A DNA stretch of 64,000 nucleotides. It comes from Kineosporia aurantiaca JCM 3230. Lineage in GTDB: Bacteria > Actinomycetota > Actinomycetes > Actinomycetales > Kineosporiaceae. A model generated the notes under the pieces. The model had not been told where the DNA came from and ran no database searches. It saw nothing but the letters and a program-made list of their open reading frames with translations. Location: NCBI GenBank assembly GCA_000719025.1, contig JODP01000004.1:248001-312000 (forward strand). Reading direction: 5' to 3'. Positions 56,140 to 63,931 of this stretch are shown piece after piece. Position 1 is the first letter of the stretch, and every line of letters begins with the position of its first letter. The translations under genes were made by a program, and so were the position numbers.

Positions 56140-56721
56140 ATGCGCACGCTTCTCCGGTCCGTGGCCGGTGCGGCCGTCCTGACCTCGATCGCCGTCACCG
56201 CCACGGCCTGCTCCTCCTCGTCCGGGGCGGCCGATGCCTACGGTGCGAAGGCCGCTCCAAGCGTGGCGTCGCTGGTCACCACCACCGCGGCAGCGGACCC
56301 TAGCCCGACGGCCGCCACCCGGCCGCGGCTGCGCCTCGACATGACCAGCGACGAGGAGGAGGCCGTGATGAATCGGTACTACAAGTGCATGAAGCAACAC
56401 GGCCTGGACACCGTCGATGCCAAGCGGGCCCAGGACCGCCAGACGCAGAAGGGTGGCGCCAAGAACGCCGACGCCGATGCCTGCTACCAGCAATACTTCC
56501 CGCAGCAGCCCTGGGAGGAGGACCCGGCCAACCCGGACTCGCGCAAGTTCTTCCAGCTGGCCGTGCAGTGCCTGAAGAACAAGGGGGTCCGCTACGTCGA
56601 CGCCGGTCCCGACGGACACGTGCTGGAATTCGGGGGGCCGAAGAACGACGCCCGGTCGATCAGCCTCGGGATGCAGTACGCCGACGCCTGCGAACGGGAC
56701 GCCGCCCAGCAGCTCAAGTAG
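56140..56721 (+). CDS. Putative lipoprotein, paralog A
   Basis: A 193-residue predicted lipoprotein of unknown function. The signal VAGAAVLTSIAVTATAC ends in a lipobox-like TATAC with Cys24. After a Thr/Ala/Pro linker comes a domain with MNRYYKCMKQHGLDT, then FPQQPWEEDPANPDSRKFFQ and AVQCLKNKGVRYVDA, containing four conserved cysteines (KCM, DAC, QCL, DAC) that probably form disulfides. It is duplicated immediately downstream, including about 70 bp of leader. Resembles other actinobacterial surface lipoproteins I cannot name. Expression may be controlled by the leader hairpin. Confidence 0.75.
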   Translation: MRTLLRSVAGAAVLTSIAVTATACSSSSGAADAYGAKAAPSVASLVTTTAAADPSPTAATRPRLRLDMTSDEEEAVMNRYYKCMKQHGLDTVDAKRAQDRQTQKGGAKNADADACYQQYFPQQPWEEDPANPDSRKFFQLAVQCLKNKGVRYVDAGPDGHVLEFGGPKNDARSISLGMQYADACERDAAQQLK

Positions 56722-56769
56722 GGGCCGCCGTCCTGTGGTCGTCCTCTTCGGCGACCACACGGATTCCAC

Positions 56770-56820
56770 ACAACTCCTCGGGAGACTCGTTCGGTCCGAA
56801 CTGGTTTCCCGAAGGGTTGT
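56770..56820 (+). promoter_or_regulatory. RBS-masking leader hairpin, copy B
   Basis: The same stem as copy A: ACAACTCCTCGGGA (56770-56783) opposite TCCCGAAGGGTTGT (56807-56820), ahead of the ATG at 56825. Loop bases differ between copies, while both arms are identical, which is expected if the pairing matters. Confidence 0.65.
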
Positions 56821-56824
56821 CCCT

Positions 56825-57391
56825 ATGCGCACGCTCCTCCGGTCCGCGGCCGGCGCAGCCGTCCTGACCTCGATCGCGATCACCGCCACGGCCTGCTCCT
56901 CCTCGTCCGAGGCGGTGAGTACAGCGCCGAGGGTGGCGTCCTTGGCCACGACCACGGCGGCGCCGAGCGCCGACCACAGCCCCTCGACCCGGCCACGGCT
57001 GCGCCTGGACATGACCGATGCCGAGGAGATGGCCTCCTACCAGCCTTATCTCAAGTGCATGCGCGAGCACGGCGCCGAGACCGACAAGACCAAGCTGGCC
57101 CGAGAGGGTAAGACCATCAACGCCAAGAAGTACGAGGCAGCCGACAAGATCTGCAACCCGCAGTACTACCCGCAGCAGCCCTGGGAGGAGGACCCGGCCA
57201 ACCCGGACTCCCGCAAGTTCTTCCAGTTGGCCGTGCAGTGCCTGAAGGACAAGGGGGTTCGCTACGTCGACGCCGGTGAGAACGGGCACGAGATCTCCCT
57301 CGGCGGCCGGGACAACGACGCGCGCTCGATCAGCCTCGGAATGCAGTACGCCGAAGCCTGCGAACGACAGGCCGCCCAGCAGATCAAATAA
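56825..57391 (+). CDS. Putative lipoprotein, paralog B
   Basis: A 188-residue paralog of the preceding gene, with the same signal/lipobox (ITATAC) and mature domain: YLKCMREHGAETDKTK, then YYPQQPWEEDPANPDSRKFF and AVQCLKDKGVRYVDAGENGH. The four cysteines are conserved; the linker and the 100-125 region differ most. The start is ATG 56825, with GAAGGG nine bases upstream inside the leader hairpin. The tandem copy implies a local duplication that kept both promoter-leader units. A large palindrome follows the stop by two bases. Confidence 0.75.
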   Translation: MRTLLRSAAGAAVLTSIAITATACSSSSEAVSTAPRVASLATTTAAPSADHSPSTRPRLRLDMTDAEEMASYQPYLKCMREHGAETDKTKLAREGKTINAKKYEAADKICNPQYYPQQPWEEDPANPDSRKFFQLAVQCLKDKGVRYVDAGENGHEISLGGRDNDARSISLGMQYAEACERQAAQQIK

Positions 57392-57392
57392 T

Positions 57393-57465
57393 GCCGTGAT
57401 CACGCAGTTCCGCCCCCGCGATCATGCACTGCATGATCACGGGGGCGCTTCTGCATGATCACGGC
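57393..57465. terminator. Large palindrome between convergent genes
   Basis: A 73-nt imperfect palindrome folds on an ACT loop at 57428-57430: GATCATGC/GCATGATC is the tip, then a G+C stem, then GCCGTGATCA/TGATCACGGC at the base, with only five mismatches over about 35 positions. It lies between paralog B and the convergent ABC permease, so it likely terminates both; GATC-rich tips suggest a repeat family. Confidence 0.7.
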
Positions 57466-57476
57466 CAGGGTTTGGG

Positions 57477-58700
57477 TCAGACGGCGGCCAGGGCCTGGGT
57501 GGGCATCAGCCGGGAGGCGCGGATCGATGGGTAGAGGCCGGCCAGGACGCCGACGACGACCGCGCCGAGCACGCCCAGAGCGGCCGACTGCACGGGAATG
57601 ACGATGGGCCAGGCGTTCCAGCGTGCGTAACCGGCGGTGGCGATCGTCCCCAAGGCCGTCCCGACCAGCCCACCCAGACCCGCGAGCAGCACCGACTCGG
57701 TGAGGAACTGGCCGCGGATCTGCCCGCGGGTGGCGCCCAGGGCCCGCCGCAGGCCGATCTCGGATCGCCTTTCCAGCACCGAGATCACCATCGTGTTCGC
57801 CACCCCGATGCCGCCGACCAGCAGCGCGACCGCGGCCAGGCCGACGAAGAGCACCGAGAAGCTGGCCTGGGTCTCGCGTTTGGCGGTAAGTGCATCGGAG
57901 GGCCGACTCACCGTGACCTCGGCCGGTTTCTCCGGGTAGACCGTGGTCTGCAGCACCGCCCGCACGGCCTCGAGCTGGGACTCGATGCTGCGCACGTAGA
58001 TCGCCGAGGGGTTTCCGCCGAACCCGAGGGCCGACTTGGCGATCGGCCATCCGACCAGGGCGGTGTAGTCCAGATCGGGCGCCAGGGGAACCGGGTTCAG
58101 GATGCCGACCACGGCGAACTGCTGCGGCCCGATCCAGACCAGCGGCGCGGCCTGCCCCGGGACGAGCTTGGTGATCCCCATCCGGGACGCCGTGGTGGCC
58201 CCCAGCACGGCGGTCGGGAGGGATGCGTTGGCGGGGGTGAGCCAGTGTCCGGAGGCAAGTTTCGCGTCCACCGCCCCGGGCAGGTCCGGCTGGGCGGCGA
58301 GCACCGCGAGGTCGCCGTTCTGGTCCGGGTCGGAGTGGTCGCTGCGGGCGATCCGGGTGTGCGTGTTGCCGGCCGCGCTGACCTCGGTCACCGGGCCGAT
58401 CCGCCGCACCATCGCGATCGCCGACTCCGGCAGCGTGGCCGGCGGGTCCTGGTCGGGGGTGGCCGAGACCTGCAGCAGGTTGGTGCCCAGGGCGGAGAGC
58501 TGCTGGTCCAGGTGCGCCTGGCTGGAGCTCGGGATCCCGGTGACCAGGATCATCGTGGCTATCCCGATCGCGATGCCGAGGGCCGAGAGCGCGGCCCGGC
58601 CCCGCCGGGTGCGCAGCCCGATCGACCCCAGCCCGAGCACGTCCAGCGGGGTCAGCCGGATCGTCCGGCGCCGGGCGGCCGAGGTTTCTGTTCCCATCAT
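57477..58700 (-). CDS. MacB-like ABC transporter permease
   Basis: A 407-residue permease of the FtsX/MacB type: one helix near residues 38-58 (SALGIAIGIATMILVTG), a large external MacB_PCD domain (about 60-270), then three helices (SVLFVGLAAVALLVGGIGVA and later). VISVLERRSEIGLRRALGATRGQI is the typical loop. It overlaps the ATPase gene by 4 bp (ATGA). With that ATPase and the adaptor it forms a MacAB-like exporter or lipoprotein/peptide transporter in the membrane. The divergent two-component system probably controls it. Confidence 0.85.
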   Translation of the reverse strand: MMGTETSAARRRTIRLTPLDVLGLGSIGLRTRRGRAALSALGIAIGIATMILVTGIPSSSQAHLDQQLSALGTNLLQVSATPDQDPPATLPESAIAMVRRIGPVTEVSAAGNTHTRIARSDHSDPDQNGDLAVLAAQPDLPGAVDAKLASGHWLTPANASLPTAVLGATTASRMGITKLVPGQAAPLVWIGPQQFAVVGILNPVPLAPDLDYTALVGWPIAKSALGFGGNPSAIYVRSIESQLEAVRAVLQTTVYPEKPAEVTVSRPSDALTAKRETQASFSVLFVGLAAVALLVGGIGVANTMVISVLERRSEIGLRRALGATRGQIRGQFLTESVLLAGLGGLVGTALGTIATAGYARWNAWPIVIPVQSAALGVLGAVVVGVLAGLYPSIRASRLMPTQALAAV

Positions 58701-59383
58701 GCGATCACCTCCGCGTCGTCCAGAACGATTTCCCCGTCGCGGATCTCGATCCGGCGTGGGAGCGCGGCCGCGATGTCCCGGTCGTGGGTGATCAGGGCGA
58801 TGGTGGTGCCTTCCTGGTTCAGCCGGTGCAGCAGGTCCAGCACGGCCTGGCCGTTGCGGGTGTCCAGGGCCCCGGTGGGTTCGTCGGCCAGCACCAGGGA
58901 GGGGCGGTTGGCCAGGGCCCGCGCGATGGCCACGCGCTGCTTCTCGCCCCCGGAGAGTTCGTGGGGGCGGTGCCCGGATCGGTGGGCCAGGCCGACGCGG
59001 TCCAGGGCTTCCAGGGCCAATGGACGACGGCGGCGGCGGGGTACGCCGGCGTACAGGAGTCCGGTGGCGACGTTGTCGACGGCGCTGACTCCGTTGGTGA
59101 GGTGGAAGTGCTGGAACACGAAGCCCAGGGCCTGGGCGCGCAGCGCGGACAGCGCCCGGTCCCCGAGCCGGGCGACGTCCTCACCGTTGATCAGCACCTG
59201 CCCGTCGGTCGGCCGGTCCAGCGTGCCCATGATGTTGAGCAGGGTGGACTTCCCCGAACCGGACGGCCCGACGATGGCCAGGAGCTCGCCCGGCTGGATG
59301 GTCAGTGACACCGCCCTCAGCGCGCTCACCCCACCCGGGTACGCCATCGAGGCCCGGCGGACCTCGAGAACCGGCCTGCTCAC
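58697..59383 (-). CDS. ABC transporter ATP-binding protein (MacB/LolD type)
   Basis: A 228-residue ATPase. Walker A is AIVGPSGSGKSTLLNIMGTL (near residue 40), the Q-loop is FQHFHLTNG, the signature is LSGGEKQRVAIARALANRPS, and Walker B is LVLADEPTGALD. These match the LolD/MacB/FtsE branch that energises FtsX-like permeases. Start and stop overlap both neighbours by 4 bp, so adaptor, ATPase and permease should be made in fixed ratio. The export substrate is unknown. Confidence 0.9.
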   Translation of the reverse strand: MSRPVLEVRRASMAYPGGVSALRAVSLTIQPGELLAIVGPSGSGKSTLLNIMGTLDRPTDGQVLINGEDVARLGDRALSALRAQALGFVFQHFHLTNGVSAVDNVATGLLYAGVPRRRRRPLALEALDRVGLAHRSGHRPHELSGGEKQRVAIARALANRPSLVLADEPTGALDTRNGQAVLDLLHRLNQEGTTIALITHDRDIAAALPRRIEIRDGEIVLDDAEVIA

Positions 59384-60666
59384 GACGCCACCACGACGCT
59401 CTCGCCGTCCTCGAGCCCGTCGCCCTGGATCTCGACCATCCCGCCGGAGAACAGGTCCGTGGTGACCGCGATCAGCGAACCCGAGGGCAACTGCACCGCG
59501 TACCCGCCCTCGTTCAGCGAGACCAGGGCCTCCACGGGCACCGCCAGCACGTTCTTGTGGGTGGTGCCGGCGAACACCACCGTGACGTCGGCCGAGTCGA
59601 TCCCGGACAGCGCCTTCAGCCGGTCCGGGGTGATCGTCACCGTCACCTTCTTGGTGTCGTCGCCGTCGTCACTGGTCACTGTGCTCCCGATGGAACTGAC
59701 CCGGCCCTTGACCTTCGACTCGTCGGGCAGGGTGATGCTGACCTTCTCACCGCGGTGCATGGCGCCCACCTGGTCGGCGTCGGCCTCCACGCTGATCACC
59801 TTCTTGATCGCCGAGACCGACATCAGGGCCTGCCCGGCGTCGGCCCCGGGCTGCACGGCCACCGAGTCCACCCGCACCGGCCCGGCCTGCACCACCACGT
59901 CGCCGATCCGGACGGTTCCGGTCTCCTCCAGATGCTGGTCCTCCTGCCAGCGCCGGATCGCCGCCTTCAGGCTCGGGGTGAGCACGCCCTCGCCGCTGCG
60001 CACGATGACCGTCCTGGTGGTCGTGGAAGCCGTCCCCCGGTCGGTCTTGGCGCCCCCGGTCGTCCCCTTGTCCGTCGTCTTTTCGGTCGTCTTGTCGGCC
60101 GTCTTGTCCGTCGTCCCGGCATCGCCGTCGTCGGGGGCCGGGTCCGCCTCATCCAGGTGCTCGGTGACCTGAGCGCCCGGGGAAGGCTGATAGCCGATGT
60201 CGTACCCCATCGCCGTGAGATTCGCGGCGATCACCTCGACATCGCGCCCGACCAGATTCTTGCCCGCGATGTCCCGGTACAGCGGGAGCTCACCGTAGAA
60301 CAGCGCCACCGGACGGTCGTCCACCCGATAGAGCTGATGCCCCTGGCGGATCGTAGATCCGGGCTGCGGGAGCCAGGTGACCACCCCGCTGCCCTGCCCG
60401 CCCAGATCGCGGGGCTTCCCGAAACCGACTGTGCCGGGGATACTCTGGCTGGTGGAGAGACTGCGACGCTCGATCCGGGCGGTGGCCGCGGCCGGAACCG
60501 CGGCCGAGGGACCGGTTTCGCCGGGCTTGTGCCGGAGCACCACGACCGTACCCGCGCACACCACCGCGATCAGCACGACACCGGCCCCCCAGCGTCCATA
60601 GGCAGGTCGGGGGGCCTTGGGAACCGGCTCGCCGAAATCGGCCGAGCGGTCGGACTTCCGAAACAT
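59380..60666 (-). CDS. HlyD/MacA-like adaptor with peptidoglycan-binding-like region
   Basis: A 428-residue membrane-anchored adaptor. A single helix (VVLIAVVCAGTVVVL, about residues 35-50) is followed by a beta-rich lipoyl-like region (GSGVVTWLPQPGSTIRQGHQ) and a peptidoglycan-binding-like stretch (SLKAAIRRWQEDQHL, preceded by DVEVIAANLTAMGYD). Between these lies a Thr/Lys/Asp-rich low-complexity insert at about 180-219. The C-terminal barrel is VLAVPVEALVSLNEGGYAVQ. ATG 60666 begins MFRKSDRSADF. It should link the ABC permease to the cell wall in a monoderm exporter. Confidence 0.8.
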   Translation of the reverse strand: MFRKSDRSADFGEPVPKAPRPAYGRWGAGVVLIAVVCAGTVVVLRHKPGETGPSAAVPAAATARIERRSLSTSQSIPGTVGFGKPRDLGGQGSGVVTWLPQPGSTIRQGHQLYRVDDRPVALFYGELPLYRDIAGKNLVGRDVEVIAANLTAMGYDIGYQPSPGAQVTEHLDEADPAPDDGDAGTTDKTADKTTEKTTDKGTTGGAKTDRGTASTTTRTVIVRSGEGVLTPSLKAAIRRWQEDQHLEETGTVRIGDVVVQAGPVRVDSVAVQPGADAGQALMSVSAIKKVISVEADADQVGAMHRGEKVSITLPDESKVKGRVSSIGSTVTSDDGDDTKKVTVTITPDRLKALSGIDSADVTVVFAGTTHKNVLAVPVEALVSLNEGGYAVQLPSGSLIAVTTDLFSGGMVEIQGDGLEDGESVVVAS

Positions 60667-60682
60667 GCCCCGAGCTTCCCGG

Positions 60683-60705
60683 CAACTCTTCAGGAAGTTG
60701 TGAGG
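60683..60705. promoter_or_regulatory. Candidate OmpR-type site between exporter and two-component genes
   Basis: In the 81-bp divergent gap, TCAGG (60690) and TGAGG (60701) repeat with 11-bp spacing, and CAACT/AGTTG (60683-60687, 60696-60700) forms a dyad around the first. Direct half-sites one helical turn apart are typical of OmpR-family response regulators. Confidence 0.4.
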
Positions 60706-60747
60706 TTCCGGGCCGCAGCCCCGTGATCCGGGTCCCGGCCTCCTACG

Positions 60748-61440
60748 ATGCCCCTTGTGTGCGCTCATGTGGTGGTGGCCGAGGACGACCCGCGGCAGGC
60801 CGAGGTGGTGCGCCAGTACCTGACCGCCGCCGGCCACGAGATCACCCTGGTCCGGGACGGGATCAGCGCGCTGGAGGTGACCCGGCGGCTGGGGCCCGAC
60901 CTGCTCGTGCTCGACCTGATGATGCCCCGCCTGGACGGCCTGACGGTGTGCCGCACCCTGCGCGCCGAGTCCGACCTGGCGATCCTCGTGCTGACCGCCC
61001 GCAGCACCGAGAAGGACCTGCTGACCGGTCTGGACATGGGCGCGGACGACTACCTGACCAAGCCCTACAGCCCCCGCGAGCTGACCGCCCGGGTCCGCAC
61101 CCTGTTACGCCGGACGACGGCCACGCCCACCCCTGAGCGGGTCCACCGCATCCGGGACCTCACCGTGACTCCCGATCGCCGCCAGGTGACCATCGGTGAC
61201 CGGTCGGTCGAGTGCACGCCCGGTGAGTTCGCCATCCTGGCCGCGCTCGCCGCCCAGCCGGGCCGGGTCTTCACCCGCGCCCAGCTCCTGGTGCACACCC
61301 GCGGTCTGGACCGCAGCTCGACCGAGCGGACCATCGACGTGCACGTGATGAACCTGCGCCGCAAGATCGAGGCCGATGCCCGGCGTCCGGACTACCTGCA
61401 GACGGTGTTCGGCGTCGGCTACCGGATGAGCGACGAGTGA
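60748..61440 (+). CDS. OmpR-family response regulator
   Basis: A 230-residue response regulator. The receiver domain has the acidic pair in VVVAEDDPRQAE, the phospho-acceptor Asp in LLVLDLMMPRLDG (near residue 54), Thr in LVLTARSTEKD, and Lys in DDYLTKPYSPREL. The C-terminal winged helix has CTPGEFAILAALAAQPGRVF, then STERTIDVHVMNLRRKIE. ATG 60748 or GTG 60757 are possible starts. The partner kinase gene follows after 7 bp. It is divergent from the MacAB-like operon, the probable target. Confidence 0.9.
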   Translation: MPLVCAHVVVAEDDPRQAEVVRQYLTAAGHEITLVRDGISALEVTRRLGPDLLVLDLMMPRLDGLTVCRTLRAESDLAILVLTARSTEKDLLTGLDMGADDYLTKPYSPRELTARVRTLLRRTTATPTPERVHRIRDLTVTPDRRQVTIGDRSVECTPGEFAILAALAAQPGRVFTRAQLLVHTRGLDRSSTERTIDVHVMNLRRKIEADARRPDYLQTVFGVGYRMSDE

Positions 61441-61447
61441 GCCCGGA

Positions 61448-63259
61448 ATGAGCCCTCAGGTCCCGCTGCGCCACAGCCTCTTCCTGCGCCTGCTGGTGAC
61501 CTCGGTGCTGATCGCGGTGCTCGCCGTGGCCGCCACCGCCTGGCTGGTCACCCGCACCGCCACCCAGGCGATCACCCAGCAGCAGGGGCGGTCGCTGGCC
61601 GACGAGAAGGCGCTCTACGTGGCCCTCACCGGCTATGCGGCCACGCATCGGGACTGGTCCGGTGCGCAATCCATGCTGACCTTGGAGGCCCGGACGCTGG
61701 ACCGGCGGATCACCCTCACCGACAGCGACGGACTGCTGATGGGCGACTCCGCCACCGGGCCCGCGGCCGCGACGCCCCGAGGCCCGGGACCGGCCGCGGC
61801 GACCATCGACCCGTTGCACCTCGGCCTGAGCCTGACCGGTGGCACCGACAGCATCGACGACCGCGCGGTGGGGCCCTATGCGCTCACCAAGGCCCAGTCC
61901 GCGCGGCTGCTCAAGGTCGCGAAAGACGTGGAGATCTGCGCCCAGAGCTGGGGGGTCGGGGTCCAGGTCGAGACCCGGCCCAGCGGCCGGCCGGACGTCG
62001 TGGCGACGACGGGGGGCGACGCGGAGATCGGGCAGCAGGTGGTCAAGCGGTGCCAGGAGAAGATCACGATGCCCGTTCTGCCCGCCGAGAAGAAGGCTCT
62101 GGACGACCTTTCCACCCGGGTCAACCGGTGCCTCAAGCTGCCGCGCGAGTACGGGACGTCGGTCGGGATCGACTTCCAGGTAGCCCCGTTCAAGTACCCC
62201 GACGGAACCGGCTCCTGGACCCTGGACGGCGCCGGACGCGCGTCCACCTGCCTGGTCACCTCCCGCCGGGCGCAACTGCGGGACTACGTCGCGAGCCCGG
62301 TCCAGCTCTACGTCACCGACCCCAGCACCGGCCGCTCCCGTGTCACCTTCAGCCTGACCCGGGCCAACGTCGAGCAGATCGCCGGCACCGCGTTCGCCGT
62401 GCTCCTGGTGACCACCCTGGTGACCGCCCTCCTCGGCCGCCGCCTGATCCGGCCGCTGCGCGCCCTCACCGAGGGCGCCGCCCGGCAGGAACGTGTCCCG
62501 GTCTCCGGCAAGGACGAGATCTCTTACCTCTCAGCCGCTCTCAACCAGGCCACGGAACGTCGTGACCGGGCCGAGGCGCAGCGCCGGGAGATGGTCGGCG
62601 ACGTCGCCCACGAACTGCGTAACCCCCTCACCAACATCCGCAGCTGGCTGGAATCCGCCCAGGACGGCTTCACCCGCACCGACACCCAGCTCGTGGACCT
62701 CCTCCACGAAGAGGCCCTGATCCTGCAGCACATCGTCCAGGACCTGGCCGACCTCGCCGAGGCCGACGCCGGCACGCTGCGCATGCACCCGGCCCCGACC
62801 AACCTGCGCGACGTCCTGCTCCAGGTCATGGACGCCCACCACAGCGCCGCCCACACCGCCGGCGTCAAACTCGACGTCCAAGCACCCGACAACCTGCCGA
62901 CCGTGTTCGCCGACCCCGTACGCATCCGCCAACTGGTCGGCAACCTGGTCTCCAACGGCATCCGCTACACCCCCTCCGGCGGAACGGTCACCCTGAAGAC
63001 CTGGGCCGAAACCGATTTCGTGGCGGTCACGATCGAGGACACCGGCATCGGCATCGAACCCGAGGACCTGCCGCGGATCTTCGACCGGTTCTGGCGGGCC
63101 GACCCCTCCCGCACCCGCGCCACCGGCGGAAGCGGCCTCGGCCTGTCCATCGCCCGGCAGATCGCCGAAGCCCACTCCGGCACCCTCACCGCCCGCAGCA
63201 CACCGGGCGTAGGCACCGCGGTCACCCTGAGACTCCCTCTCGCCGTTCAGAGCGGATGA
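61448..63259 (+). CDS. Sensor histidine kinase
   Basis: A 603-residue membrane kinase. Helix 1 covers about residues 12-33 and helix 2 about 313-335, enclosing a 280-residue external sensor domain with four cysteines (EICAQ, KRCQE, NRCLK, STCLV), likely two disulfides. HAMP follows (RRLIRPLRALTEGAA), then HisKA with GDVAHELRNPLTNIRSW, and HATPase_c with LVGNLVSNGIRYTPSGG, DTGIGIEPEDLPRIFDRF and GGSGLGLSIARQIAE. It would phosphorylate the adjacent regulator in response to an envelope signal, perhaps an antibiotic exported by the divergent ABC system. Confidence 0.9.
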   Translation: MSPQVPLRHSLFLRLLVTSVLIAVLAVAATAWLVTRTATQAITQQQGRSLADEKALYVALTGYAATHRDWSGAQSMLTLEARTLDRRITLTDSDGLLMGDSATGPAAATPRGPGPAAATIDPLHLGLSLTGGTDSIDDRAVGPYALTKAQSARLLKVAKDVEICAQSWGVGVQVETRPSGRPDVVATTGGDAEIGQQVVKRCQEKITMPVLPAEKKALDDLSTRVNRCLKLPREYGTSVGIDFQVAPFKYPDGTGSWTLDGAGRASTCLVTSRRAQLRDYVASPVQLYVTDPSTGRSRVTFSLTRANVEQIAGTAFAVLLVTTLVTALLGRRLIRPLRALTEGAARQERVPVSGKDEISYLSAALNQATERRDRAEAQRREMVGDVAHELRNPLTNIRSWLESAQDGFTRTDTQLVDLLHEEALILQHIVQDLADLAEADAGTLRMHPAPTNLRDVLLQVMDAHHSAAHTAGVKLDVQAPDNLPTVFADPVRIRQLVGNLVSNGIRYTPSGGTVTLKTWAETDFVAVTIEDTGIGIEPEDLPRIFDRFWRADPSRTRATGGSGLGLSIARQIAEAHSGTLTARSTPGVGTAVTLRLPLAVQSG

Positions 63260-63278
63260 ACTGCGCTCACCTGGCCGG

Positions 63279-63902
63279 TCAGGCCACGATCAGCCCAGCG
63301 GTCTGGCTCGTCGCCCGCCGGAACCGGGCATCGACATCGGCCCAGTTGACGATGTTCCACCAGTTCTTCACGTAACTGGCCTTGTCGCTGGTGTATTGCA
63401 GGTAGAACGCGTGCTCCCACATGTCCAGCATCAGCAACGGCACCATGCAGGTGGCCACGTTGCCCTGATGGTCGTACAGCTGCACGATGTAGAGCCGCTT
63501 GGCGAGCACGTCATAGGTCAGGATCGACCACCCCGACCCCTGGATGCCCAGGGCGTTCGCAGTGAAGTGAGCCTGGAAAGCATCGAAGTCGCCGAAGAAC
63601 TCGTCGATCGCGGCGGCCAGGTCGCCAGTGGGCCGGTCACCGCCGTCCGGGGACATGTTGGGCCAGAACACCGAGTGGTTGACGTGCCCGGCCAGGTGGA
63701 ACGCGAGGTTCTTCGCCAGCGTGCCCAGCGCACCGAACGCCCTCTGGTCGCGGGCCTCGGCGAACTGCTCGACCGCCGTGTTCGCGCCGGTCACGTAGGC
63801 GTTGTGGTGATTGGAATGGTGCAGTTCCATGATCGTGCCGGAGATGTACGGCTCCAGAGCGGAGTAGTCGTAGGGCAGGTCGGGCAGGGCGTAATCGGCC
63901 AC
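63279..63902 (-). CDS. Fe/Mn superoxide dismutase
   Basis: A 207-residue superoxide dismutase. Metal ligands are the His in MELHHSNHHNAYV, the His in AFHLAGHVNHSVFW, and the Asp and His in MLDMWEHAFYLQY. The GDFDAFQAHF and GSGWSIL blocks are standard. I cannot decide between iron and manganese by eye. GTG 63902 has AGGAGG upstream. The promoter region carries TTGCGA-N5-TTGCAA, close to the Nur box known from Streptomyces sodF, which would make it repressed by nickel and the iron-type candidate. It removes cytosolic superoxide. Confidence 0.9.
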   Translation of the reverse strand: MADYALPDLPYDYSALEPYISGTIMELHHSNHHNAYVTGANTAVEQFAEARDQRAFGALGTLAKNLAFHLAGHVNHSVFWPNMSPDGGDRPTGDLAAAIDEFFGDFDAFQAHFTANALGIQGSGWSILTYDVLAKRLYIVQLYDHQGNVATCMVPLLMLDMWEHAFYLQYTSDKASYVKNWWNIVNWADVDARFRRATSQTAGLIVA

Positions 63903-63914
63903 GTCATCCTCCTA

Positions 63915-63931
63915 TTGCGAAGTCTTTGCAA
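63915..63931. promoter_or_regulatory. Nur-box-like site upstream of the SOD gene
   Basis: TTGCGA-AGTCT-TTGCAA (63915-63931) matches the reported Nur consensus of two TTGCAA hexamers 5 bp apart, with one mismatch. It ends just upstream of the SOD ribosome binding site (AGGAGG), an overlap expected for a repressor. Recognition is from memory of Streptomyces sodF. Confidence 0.6.
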
